This document shows, one piece after another, positions 25,601 through 33,309 of a stretch of 64,000 nt of DNA; position 1 is the stretch's first letter, and the number at the start of each line of letters is the position of its first letter. The position numbers were made by a program, and so were the translations under genes. The stretch comes from Burkholderiales bacterium. GTDB lineage: Bacteria; Pseudomonadota; Gammaproteobacteria; Burkholderiales; Burkholderiaceae_C. The notes under the pieces were generated by a model that was not told the origin of the DNA, searched no databases, and worked only from the letters and a program-made list of their open reading frames with translations. The stretch covers positions 117,761 through 181,760 of the forward strand of contig JAFKGD010000014.1 of the NCBI GenBank assembly GCA_017307855.1. The letters run 5' to 3'.

Positions 25601-28600
25601 TCGATCACCACGTCCCGCAAGGCGCTGGCGGCCAGCGCGCCACCCGCATCGACAGACGCGGCGCGGGCCCGCAGGTCGTTGCCCGCCTGCAGGGTGAGGT
25701 CGCCCTGCGTCGCGATGCGCGTGCCGACTTCCTGCGTGGTGCTGTTGCTGTAGTAGTTGCCCGCATCGAACTGGCTGCGGCTGGCCGATGCGGTGGTGGC
25801 GGTGGTCAGGTTGAGGTCGTTGCCGGCCTCGATCAGCGTGGCGCCGCCCTGTGAAGCATTGCCGATGGCGGCGGCCTGCAGGTTCACGTCGCGGCCGGCC
25901 GAGAGCACCATGACACCGCCTGCGCCATCGCCCACCACGCGCAGGGTGCCCACGCGGGCCAGCTCGGTGCGGCTTTGCGTCACCACGCGGCCCTGGAAGC
26001 TGGTGCTGATGGTGGGGCTGGCGACGGTGATGTCCCGGCCCGCGCTGGCCACCAGCACCTGGGTGGCCTGCATGACGCCGCCGATGTTGCTGATGTCGCG
26101 GCCCGCCGTGATGCGCAGATTCTTCGCCGCCAGCGTGCCGCCGGTGTTGGCAAGATCATTGGCGACGTTGATGCGCACATCGTCGCCGGCAATCAGGGCG
26201 CCGGCGGCGGTGATTTCGCCATCCTTGACGCGGCGCACGTAGACCTGCGGCACCAGGGCCCGGGTGGCCGTGCCGTCGGGCAGGATCACCTCGCGCTCCA
26301 CCAGCCACACCAGATCGGTGGTGAGGGCGGCCATCTGCTCGGCGGTCAAGGCCACGCCGGGGACCAGATTCCACTGCCTGGCGTAGGTGACGCCTGCATC
26401 CATCAGGGCCTGGTACTGAGCCTCGTCGTCTGCAAAGCTTTCCAGGAAGCGGCGTCCGGTGAGCTGCGCCACCTGCTCGCGGATGAGCTTCTGTTCGTAG
26501 AAGCCATCGCCCAGGCGCTTGTGCACGCTGGCCGGGTCGTAGCTGAGCGCGCCGAGCATGTAGTCGCTGCCCATCCACTGGCGGTAGTTGGTGAATCGGG
26601 AGTCGCTCTCGATCAGGTAGTTCTGCCCCGGGCTGGCCGGGTGGAAGAGTGTGTTGGGCGCCACGGTGATCGGAGCGTTCTGGCTGGTGAACGACGCGCC
26701 CATGAACGTCAGGCCCGTGGTGGGCACGCCCGTGGCCCGGCCAAGGTCTGTGTTCGTCAGGCTCTGCGCGTCGATCCTGAGCGCCGCATTGGTGCCGATC
26801 GCGCCGCCGAGCTGACCGATGACCTCGCTGATGTCCGGATTCGTCCAGTCATAAGAGCTGCCGCTGTAGTTGTGCGTCGTGTTGTAGAAGGAGTGGACGC
26901 GATAGAGCGTCTGCCCTTCATTGACGATGCGGCCCGCAGGCGCGTCCACTGTCATGCTCTCCCCGGACTGGATGTCGGCGTAGCGGTTGGTCAGGGACTC
27001 GCCAATGACAAGGCGCAAGGCGCCGCCGGAACTGATGCGGGCGGGGGCACCAGCGCTCGCATTGAGCACATCGTCGCGCGCGGTGTGGTGGGCGGTGCGA
27101 CTGACCTCGTTCTCGCTGGCTTGGGTGGGGTGTTGCCGGCGGTTGTAGATGGTGTGTTCAGGATCGGTGTAGCCCAGCGGAGTCACCAGGCGAATGCACT
27201 GGGTGGTGCATCGGCCGTAGGCGTTCGAGTAGCTGATGGCGTCGAGCTCCCATTCCGCGACGCTGACCACGCCGCGTTCAGGAGCCACGCCACCGGCCAC
27301 CTGATCCGGGTTGGAGACGCCTTCCTCGCGCCAGAGGAAATAGATGACGCGGGTTTCTTCTGCGCTGATCAGTTGCCGGGCCCGCTGCCCGATGGGGTAG
27401 TAGCCCGACGCGCCGCTGGCGACATAAAAGAGGCTGTCCTGCGGCGCCAACTGCACGACCGCCTTGCCGATCTTCAGGCCGTCGGGCGTGATGTAGTCCT
27501 CGATCGAGACAATGGAAGCGGGGTCGAGATAGTAGGTCTGGTACGCCCGGTAGTTGAAGTGCCCCGAGGTGATCGGCCTCTCTTGGTGGCTGTTGCCCTG
27601 CCAGTACGCCAGTTGCATGTTCACGGTGCTGTCGAGCGACGCGACCTGCTGCACCTGGACATTGCGGCGTTCATTCAGAAGGGTGGCCGTTGCGATGTCG
27701 AGGTCGCCCTCGGTCTCGATGCCTGCGCTGATGTTCTTCACCTGCGTCGCCTGTCCGGTGGCTTGACGCACGGCATCGAGGCTGCCGCCGATGGCGGCCG
27801 AATCGCCGCTGTAGAGCAACGCGCCATCCTCGTTGCTCAGGGTGGTGATGCCGATGTCCAGCCGGCGGCGGGCGGCGATGACGGGTGCGGTGGCCGACCC
27901 CGCATCGGGCCGGTTGTTCAGTGTCTGCGCCGCGATGGCGACGTGGTCGCCGAACACCGCGCCCGCGCCCAGGTTGTCGATCGTCGTGGCGTGCAGGTAG
28001 GCCTGACTGGTGCCCCCGGATTCGTTGGCGTTGATCAGGCCGTGGTTGGTGAGCGTGGTGGCGCCGATGTCAATGGTGCTTGCGGCGGTGACGCTGCCCG
28101 TGGCCGCGTTGTCGAAGGTGTCGGTGGCCGTGATCAGGTGATCGGCCGCTTCCATGCTGCCGCTGTTGGCGATGGTGTTGCCGGTGGCGGTGAGTTGCCG
28201 GTTCGAGACGAGGGCGCCTGCGTTGGAGATCGCCGCGCCACTGGCAAGGCGCAGACGCGTATCGCCTTCGATGCGCCCGCTGGCCAGGTTCGTGATGTCG
28301 CCCGTCGCATCGACGGCGGTGGTCGCGGCGGATATCACACCGGCATTGCTCAGACTCGTCACCGTGAAGGATGCATTCCGTACCGCCCCGATGATCGACT
28401 TGGCCGTTGCGTCCGCGCCATTGGAGAGCGCCGCCGATTCCACACTCAGGGAGTCGCCGCTGGCGATCAAGGCTCCCTGGCCGGCGTGGGTGTCGTTGAT
28501 CAGATCTTGAGCCCGAAGGGTCAACGCGCCTTGGGCAGTGATCCGGCCGGCCGTGTTGTCCAGCGCGCTTGCCTGCGTATCCACGCGGGCCTGGGCAGCC

Positions 28601-30321
28601 GACTGGATGTTGCCGCGCAGGTTGGCCAGGCCCTCGGTCGCGGACACATCCAGCGCCCCGCCACCGAGGATGTCGCCGTCGGTGTTGGTGAGCCGCGACG
28701 ACAGGATGGAGAGCCTGGCATTCGTGCCGATGTAGCCTGCCGAGTTGTCCAGGTCCCCCGCGGCGAGTAGCAACTCGCCGTTGGCGACGATTCCGCCAGC
28801 GCCCGAGGCGTGACCGGCTGAGTTGGTGTTGGTGAGTGTCTGGCGCCCCGTGTTGATGCTGAGTGCGCCGCCGGTCTGGATCAGACCCTGGTCGTTGTTC
28901 AGGGCCCCGCTGTCAATGGTTGCTGCCTGGGCGCTGGACATCGTCGCGCCAGAGTTGACGAGAGACTGCCCTTGGCTGTCGAGGGTCAGTGTGGAGTGCA
29001 CCGAGGCGACGGTGCCCAGGGTGTTGTCGATGCCCAGCGCGCGGATCCGAACGGCGCCGTGGGCCGCAATGGTGCTGGCGACGACTGTGTTCGCCGGGGT
29101 GATAGTGCCGACGTTGGAGAGCGAGCCGGCAGCCGCGACGCTCAATGAACCGGTTGCAGCCACCGTGGCCCCGCCCGTGTTGGAGACGGTGCTGCCCGAG
29201 GTCACGTCGAGGTGGCCTTGACTGCTGATGACGGCACTGGCACCACTGTTGTCTATCGCGCCTGCGGCGCTGACCGTCACGTCGCCCTTGGCCTGGATCG
29301 TTCCCTGATTGACGAGCTGGCCGTTGGCCAGCAGCACCATCTTGCCCTGCTGCGCCGAGACGGCGCCCCGGTTGTTCACGCCCAGACCGGCCTCGGTGCC
29401 CACCAGGTAGATATGCCCCGCATACATCCCGCCGATGGCCCCCACGTCCAGCATGAAGCCTGGGGCCGCACCTGTGCCGACGATCTGAGTGGTGGTGGCA
29501 TTCGCCCCGGAGGCCAGGGCCTTCACTTCGTTGGTGCCGGTCACCACTGTCAGATGCTGGGCCCACAGGCCCGCGTTGACCTCCATCGCCCGCGCGAGGA
29601 TGCGCGTGTAGTCGGCGGTGCTGGCATCCAGGCCCAGGCCAGAGATGTCCACCGTGCCCCGGCGCACGAGGAAGGCGTCGAGGTTGCCGCCGCTCAGCAC
29701 CGGGGTGCCCGTGGTCAGGGTGACGCCCGAGGCATTGAGGAAGGTTCCGCCATTGACGCGGATGCCCGAAGGGTTGGCGATGACGACTTCGGCGCGGGAG
29801 CCCGCGACCTCCGTTGGCCCGTTCAGATAGGTGGGGTTGCTGGAGTTGACTTCGTTCAGGATGACGCGCGCCGCGCCGCTGGCCAGGAAGGGGTTGGCCT
29901 GCACATAGCCGCCGATGGTGGTCTTCGCGGCGTTGGAGCGCACGTTGTTGAGGATGACGCCGTTGGGCTGGACGTCGAACTGGCTGAACACGTTTCTGGA
30001 GACGCCTGCCGCCGAGGGCGTCGCGATGTTCACCAGGGGGACGCCGTTGCCGGTCTGCAGGATGACCGGCCGCTGGGTGCCGGGCGCCGTCGTATCGGCC
30101 TTGATCTGGGCGTGCACGACGAAAGGGGCCAGCAGCGCCAGGGCGAGCCCGCAGGCCAGGCCCACGGCGAGCCCGATCTTGGTGAGCCGGGCCGTGAATG
30201 TCTTCGCGCTCGCGTCGCTGCCGCCTGCGCCCGCAGTGCCGTGCGAGATCGCCGTCTCGGCCACCACCATGCGCTGCCTGCGCGCGGCGTTGAAGATGAT
30301 GCGATGGAGATGTTTGTTCAT
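22663..30321 (-). CDS. cdiA: Contact-dependent inhibition effector CdiA (two-partner secretion adhesin-toxin)
   Basis: The product is a 2552-residue exoprotein displayed on the cell surface by CdiB that delivers its C-terminal toxin to neighbouring cells. It begins with an extended signal peptide (MNKHLHRIIFNAARRQRMVV, hydrophobic core at about 48-70). A TPS domain follows (about 72-330, with RVILNEVNSSNPTYLNG and VIANPSGIRVNGGTF), then long filamentous hemagglutinin repeats, an interruption with DUF-like sequence at about 1000-1450, and a Ser/Gly-rich repeat region. The pretoxin part has FNTDVNNRQLHPTEKELARK and QIEEQMRLMGNVAFGELPN. The toxin starts after ARCANGDVDCIAGIG (about 2419-2433). 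No VENN motif was seen. ATG 30321 starts the signal peptide. Confidence 0.92.
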   Translation of the reverse strand: MNKHLHRIIFNAARRQRMVVAETAISHGTAGAGGSDASAKTFTARLTKIGLAVGLACGLALALLAPFVVHAQIKADTTAPGTQRPVILQTGNGVPLVNIATPSAAGVSRNVFSQFDVQPNGVILNNVRSNAAKTTIGGYVQANPFLASGAARVILNEVNSSNPTYLNGPTEVAGSRAEVVIANPSGIRVNGGTFLNASGVTLTTGTPVLSGGNLDAFLVRRGTVDISGLGLDASTADYTRILARAMEVNAGLWAQHLTVVTGTNEVKALASGANATTTQIVGTGAAPGFMLDVGAIGGMYAGHIYLVGTEAGLGVNNRGAVSAQQGKMVLLANGQLVNQGTIQAKGDVTVSAAGAIDNSGASAVISSQGHLDVTSGSTVSNTGGATVAATGSLSVAAAGSLSNVGTITPANTVVASTIAAHGAVRIRALGIDNTLGTVASVHSTLTLDSQGQSLVNSGATMSSAQAATIDSGALNNDQGLIQTGGALSINTGRQTLTNTNSAGHASGAGGIVANGELLLAAGDLDNSAGYIGTNARLSILSSRLTNTDGDILGGGALDVSATEGLANLRGNIQSAAQARVDTQASALDNTAGRITAQGALTLRAQDLINDTHAGQGALIASGDSLSVESAALSNGADATAKSIIGAVRNASFTVTSLSNAGVISAATTAVDATGDITNLASGRIEGDTRLRLASGAAISNAGALVSNRQLTATGNTIANSGSMEAADHLITATDTFDNAATGSVTAASTIDIGATTLTNHGLINANESGGTSQAYLHATTIDNLGAGAVFGDHVAIAAQTLNNRPDAGSATAPVIAARRRLDIGITTLSNEDGALLYSGDSAAIGGSLDAVRQATGQATQVKNISAGIETEGDLDIATATLLNERRNVQVQQVASLDSTVNMQLAYWQGNSHQERPITSGHFNYRAYQTYYLDPASIVSIEDYITPDGLKIGKAVVQLAPQDSLFYVASGASGYYPIGQRARQLISAEETRVIYFLWREEGVSNPDQVAGGVAPERGVVSVAEWELDAISYSNAYGRCTTQCIRLVTPLGYTDPEHTIYNRRQHPTQASENEVSRTAHHTARDDVLNASAGAPARISSGGALRLVIGESLTNRYADIQSGESMTVDAPAGRIVNEGQTLYRVHSFYNTTHNYSGSSYDWTNPDISEVIGQLGGAIGTNAALRIDAQSLTNTDLGRATGVPTTGLTFMGASFTSQNAPITVAPNTLFHPASPGQNYLIESDSRFTNYRQWMGSDYMLGALSYDPASVHKRLGDGFYEQKLIREQVAQLTGRRFLESFADDEAQYQALMDAGVTYARQWNLVPGVALTAEQMAALTTDLVWLVEREVILPDGTATRALVPQVYVRRVKDGEITAAGALIAGDDVRINVANDLANTGGTLAAKNLRITAGRDISNIGGVMQATQVLVASAGRDITVASPTISTSFQGRVVTQSRTELARVGTLRVVGDGAGGVMVLSAGRDVNLQAAAIGNASQGGATLIEAGNDLNLTTATTASASRSQFDAGNYYSNSTTQEVGTRIATQGDLTLQAGNDLRARAASVDAGGALAASALRDVVIEDGRATSDSTFGAHSSSRNLVSKKSSTTRDEAHSDTAIGSSFSGNTVDIQAKRDLTVKGSSVISDHGTALGAGRDLTIEAATNTYSSSHFSETRKSGVFSGGGIGVTLGKQQATGTQHSSGTTAAASTVGAIDGDVTLSAGNTYRQSGSDVLAPGGDIDITARRVDITEARETGQSTTTQSFKQSGVTVSVSNPVIDAGQTIGNVARAMGDTGSARMKALGAGAAGLGAYNTYNSLTDKAGNFSPDKATGFSVNVSAGSSKSSTTTTETTDTARGSRVGAGGDVSIVVSGQGEGSDLRVRGSDVAAGHQATLRADGDVILESAQDSATYSQNSSSRSASVGMSAGFGAGTTGLGFNASASRGSGSGAGQDVAHTNTHVTGGDSVSVRSGGDTDLRGAAVAAPQVTLDVGGDLAIESRQDTSSYHASSKSAGGSISFSPAGVPTGGSVSAGRTRTDSEYASVGETSGIQAGDGGFDVRVKGDTDLHGGVIASTDKAVEKGRNRFETGGTLTTTDIQNRADYSASGWSASASYSAAGKDSNGNTIDAKPGGSAGIGSDSGSASSTTRSGISGIAGDEAVRSTDGTSGIGRIFDRERVEREVNAQVTITAEFGKQASKAVGDYATRRYNELKDTDPEEAAKWAEGGIYRVLAHTTIGALTGGTAGAAGAGMAALSADYINQLTAELPEGVRQAIGAGLAAGLGAAVGGYAGATSAFNTDVNNRQLHPTEKELARKLAARSGGKYTAEQIEEQMRLMGNVAFGELPNTMTVLTNLQSIQDSIAQDPSMPKTAYGNAVVEVPGQYDADIQQYIIANTQENAGWIPGSSPYSLSAPSVVQTPQGAKDVPTARCANGDVDCIAGIGRESRKDLPLTAEEQRAAGEYFGQLSTNYQRIAGLMTATGNVQYALVFEVASGVASLLEQALLPSTGKVMIDSIALDLAAKEFSTATGIPLVVVNEAIEHTIKPRLENARKWIDRQTGIKK

Positions 30322-30501
30322 GGCAGGCTCGGTGCGGCAAGAAGGGAGGGGGCCAGCGCCGCGCCGCACACTGCCAGGTGTGAAGTGCAGAAGGCGAAGA
30401 AGTTGTGGGCTGGCTGCTTCATGACAGTCGGACGTTGTCGTCACGCGAAGGGGTTAGAGAGGTCGACGCGGGTCGCGGGCGGCTATGCGGGAGCAGCCCC
30501 T

Positions 30502-32247
30502 TCAGAACGTGGCCGTGAGGCTGAAACCCGCCACCACTGGCGCGGTGCGGAAGTAGGCGGGCCTGCTCAGCGGCCTGCCGACGAACAGGTCGTAGCTGAC
30601 GTTGCGGATGTTTCCGCGCAATCCGGCGGCGAGGCCCGCGAGGTGTTTGCCCAGCAGCCAGCCCGAGGCCGGGCCGCGCACCTGCCCGTAGTCGATGCCG
30701 GCATAGGCTTCTTGGCCGGAATCGCCCAGCGCCAGGCCCAGGTCGTTGCGCACCAGCCAGCCACGTTCGGCCGACAGGCTGGATTCGCCATCGAAGCCGC
30801 GCACGGTGTAGCGCCCCCCGATGGCGAAGCGGTCCTGCGGCGTGAGCGGCGTGCCGTTCCACTGACCCCTGAACGTGCCCTGGTAGCGCAGGTTCTGCTC
30901 CGCGATCCGGAACGGCGCACTCACGGTGACGTCCGCGTTCGTCACGCGCATGCGTGCGGTGCCTTCGAGCGGATCTTCCGGGGCGGGCGTGGCGTTGAAG
31001 GCCGCGGTCCCACGTCGGTGGGTCAGGCTGAATTCCAGCGTGGCCCCGCCAATGGATTCCTTGTGCGTGGTGCCCAGCTCCCAGCCGCCGGTGGCCCGGC
31101 GCTGGGGCTGGAGCTCTGTGTCGTCGATGAAGTTGGTCGATCGTTTCAACCAGCCCTTCAGGGACAGCGTGGTCTTGCGCACGGTATCCCGGTAGACCAG
31201 GCGGGAGAGCTTCAGGTCGGCGTTCCGGCTCGTGCCTCTGTAGAGATAGTCCTGGTTCAGTCCGGCCACGCTCTGGTGGTAGCGGCTTTCGGTGGAGTTC
31301 ATGCCCAAAAGCCAGTAGCCCCAGGGCACGGAGTAGTGCAGTGTGTGCCCACGCGTTCCCCGGCTGCCGGTGGCGCCGCCGCCCAGGTCATGGCTGAGGG
31401 TGGCGTAGAACAGATCGTTGAGCGTCCACCAGTGGTCGTAGCTCACGGTGACGCTGCCCTGGTACTTGCCGGTGGACTTCGCCCCGCTGTCGTCCAGCGT
31501 CGTGGTCAGGCGGAACGGGAACGTCTGCTGCCAGGAGATGAGCAGATCGCTCTCGCCCGGTATGTCGGCCGGCTCGATCCGGATGTCGGCGCTGGCCGTG
31601 GGCACACGCTTGAAGTTCTCGAGCGCCTGCTCGATGTCGCGAAGATTCAGGATGTCGCCTGGCTTGGCGGGTACGGCATTGATCGCGGTGCCGCGGGGCG
31701 GCGTGCCGTCGGCGAACCGGATGGCGCGGATGCGGCCCGGCACCACGGTGAGGGTGAGGCGGCCACCGCTCAGGTCTTGCGGCTGCAGCAGGATGCGCGT
31801 CGTGACGTAGCCCTGCCGCATCGCCGCCTGCTGGGCGTGTGCTGCCGCGACGTCGAGCCCCACCGCGCCCAGGCAGCGGCCGATGGCGGCGTCCGGACCG
31901 CTGTGCAGGCTGGCCAGCAGGTCGGAAAAGTGGTCGGCTTGCTCTCCGTCCAACGCGATGTCTCGGATCGGCATGCACGGCGATTCGGCCTCGGGCCATT
32001 CGGCGGCCTGCGATGGCGCTGCCTGCGTCGTGGCCTCTGGTGCGCGCTGCAGTTGCTGACGCTGGGCACGCTCGCGTTCGCTGGCACGCTGTTGCTCGGC
32101 GACGCCGCGCGCGGCGGCGTCCGCCGGTGTGCCGCTCTGCGCATGGGCGATGGCGGCAGCGAATGCAGCGAATGCCGCGCATGCCCGGACGACGCGCATT
32201 GCATGGCAAGCCGCGCGCTGCGCGCGGCGACCTGTTGTTGTGCTCAC
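30502..32247 (-). CDS. cdiB: Two-partner secretion transporter CdiB (ShlB/FhaC family)
   Basis: CdiB is an outer-membrane Omp85-type beta-barrel that exports CdiA. The 581-residue protein has a signal peptide (VVRACAAFAAFAAAIAHAQS) and a periplasmic helix and Gln/Arg-rich linker. The POTRA domains are at about 65-230 (CMPIRDIALDG, GYVTTRILLQPQDLSGGRL, NLRDIEQALENFKR). A C-terminal barrel follows, with FAIGGRYTVRGFDGE, the substrate-specificity VRGF motif, and ends in ATF, as expected for an outer-membrane protein. GTG 32247 is chosen because AGGGAG lies 5 bp upstream; earlier in-frame starts lack one. It lies 180 bp before cdiA, giving the order cdiB-cdiA-cdiI. Confidence 0.92.
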   Translation of the reverse strand: MSTTTGRRAQRAACHAMRVVRACAAFAAFAAAIAHAQSGTPADAAARGVAEQQRASERERAQRQQLQRAPEATTQAAPSQAAEWPEAESPCMPIRDIALDGEQADHFSDLLASLHSGPDAAIGRCLGAVGLDVAAAHAQQAAMRQGYVTTRILLQPQDLSGGRLTLTVVPGRIRAIRFADGTPPRGTAINAVPAKPGDILNLRDIEQALENFKRVPTASADIRIEPADIPGESDLLISWQQTFPFRLTTTLDDSGAKSTGKYQGSVTVSYDHWWTLNDLFYATLSHDLGGGATGSRGTRGHTLHYSVPWGYWLLGMNSTESRYHQSVAGLNQDYLYRGTSRNADLKLSRLVYRDTVRKTTLSLKGWLKRSTNFIDDTELQPQRRATGGWELGTTHKESIGGATLEFSLTHRRGTAAFNATPAPEDPLEGTARMRVTNADVTVSAPFRIAEQNLRYQGTFRGQWNGTPLTPQDRFAIGGRYTVRGFDGESSLSAERGWLVRNDLGLALGDSGQEAYAGIDYGQVRGPASGWLLGKHLAGLAAGLRGNIRNVSYDLFVGRPLSRPAYFRTAPVVAGFSLTATF

Positions 32248-32321
32248 TGATGCTCCCTGAACCGCGACGACTCGCGTCGTCGGGGGCGGGAGCATTCCGC
32301 AAGTCGTGCGCCGTGTCACGC

Positions 32322-32339
32322 CCTGTCAAATTTGACAGG
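32322..32339. promoter_or_regulatory. 18-bp perfect palindrome upstream of cdiB
   Basis: CCTGTCAAATTTGACAGG is its own reverse complement. It lies 75 bp upstream of the cdiB start and contains TTGACA in both directions, so it could be a dimer-bound operator and also supply a -35 box. No convincing -10 was found. The rest of the 32248-32531 interval shows no gene. Confidence 0.5.
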
Positions 32340-32531
32340 ATTGACGCAGCCAGTAAGGCCGGTTCTCAGTAGGCACGACCGTTCGGTTGCGAATGTGTCC
32401 GGTTGATGGCGGGGTTCTGGCTGTCTGCAGAATCGCTGAAATGGACGCACGAAAGCCCGACCGCGCGAGCCGGGTAATTCAAGGTCATTTTTTGTCGCCT
32501 GCACGCGACATGGCGGTAGAAAAATGCGCTT

Positions 32532-33248
32532 TCAGTGACTGCGCATCTTTGCCCGCAGCCGCGCGATCGACTGGCTGTGCAGCTGGCACACGCGCGATTC
32601 GGTGATGCCCAGCACCTGGGCGATTTCCTTCAGGTTCATGTCCTGCTCGTAGTACATGCTCATGATGTACTGCTCGCGTTCGGGCAGGGCCTTGATGGCG
32701 CGCACAAGCGCTTCGCGCAGGCGCTGGTCGCGCAGCACCGAGAGCGGATCGGCCTCTTCCTCGCCCAGGTTGCGGTCGAGGAAACTGTCTTCCTCGTCGC
32801 TGCCGTGCGACATGTCTTCCAGGTACACCAGCTGCGTGCCGCGCACGCGCGAGAGCAGCGACTGGTAGTCGGCCAGCGCCATGCCCAGGTCGGTGGCGAT
32901 TTCGGATTCGATGGGCGGGCGGCCCAGCTTCTGTTCGAGTCGGTGCACGGCGCGTTCGATTTCCTTCTGGCTCTTGCGCGAGCCGCGGCTCATCCAGTCG
33001 CCCTCGCGCAACTCGTCGATCATGGCGCCGCGGATGCGCTGGGTGGCGAAGGTTTCGAACTGCACGCCCTGGCTGGCCTCGTAGCGCGAGAGCGCCTCGG
33101 TCAGGCCGATCATGCCGACCTGCATCAGGTCGTCGAGTTCGACGTTGGGCGGCAGCTTGGCGATCATGTGATGGGCCAGCCGCTGCACCAGCGGCAGGTA
33201 CTGCCGGATCATGGCGTCCCGGTCGAGCTGTCCCTTGGCGGTGTACAT
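32532..33248 (-). CDS. fliA: RNA polymerase sigma-28 factor FliA
   Basis: FliA directs transcription of late flagellar genes (filament, motor, chemotaxis) and is inhibited by FlgM. The 238-residue protein contains region 2 (VELDDLMQVGMIGLTEALSRY and FETFATQRIRGAMIDELR), region 3, and region 4 with helix-turn-helix (LKEIAQVLGITESRVCQLHS) near the C-terminus. Length matches the family. It ends the flhB-flhA-flhF-fliA operon, 61 bp after flhF; the gap is too short to hold flhG, which often lies here in other polar flagellates. Confidence 0.97.
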   Translation of the reverse strand: MYTAKGQLDRDAMIRQYLPLVQRLAHHMIAKLPPNVELDDLMQVGMIGLTEALSRYEASQGVQFETFATQRIRGAMIDELREGDWMSRGSRKSQKEIERAVHRLEQKLGRPPIESEIATDLGMALADYQSLLSRVRGTQLVYLEDMSHGSDEEDSFLDRNLGEEEADPLSVLRDQRLREALVRAIKALPEREQYIMSMYYEQDMNLKEIAQVLGITESRVCQLHSQSIARLRAKMRSH

Positions 33249-33309
33249 ACGTCCGCGTTCCTTGGTCTGTGTGTCGGGGTCGTCGTCGTTGGCGGCAGGT
33301 GTGCGCGGC

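Noticed and set aside
32480-32531. Hairpin TGTCGC/GCGACA after fliA as a terminator
   Set aside because: Read in the direction of fliA the hairpin is followed by A residues, not a T run; in the other direction the T run precedes the hairpin.
11258-32531. Prophage or integrative element carrying the accessory block
   Set aside because: No integrase, transposase, phage structural gene, tRNA or flanking direct repeat was seen, so a specific mobile element cannot be supported.
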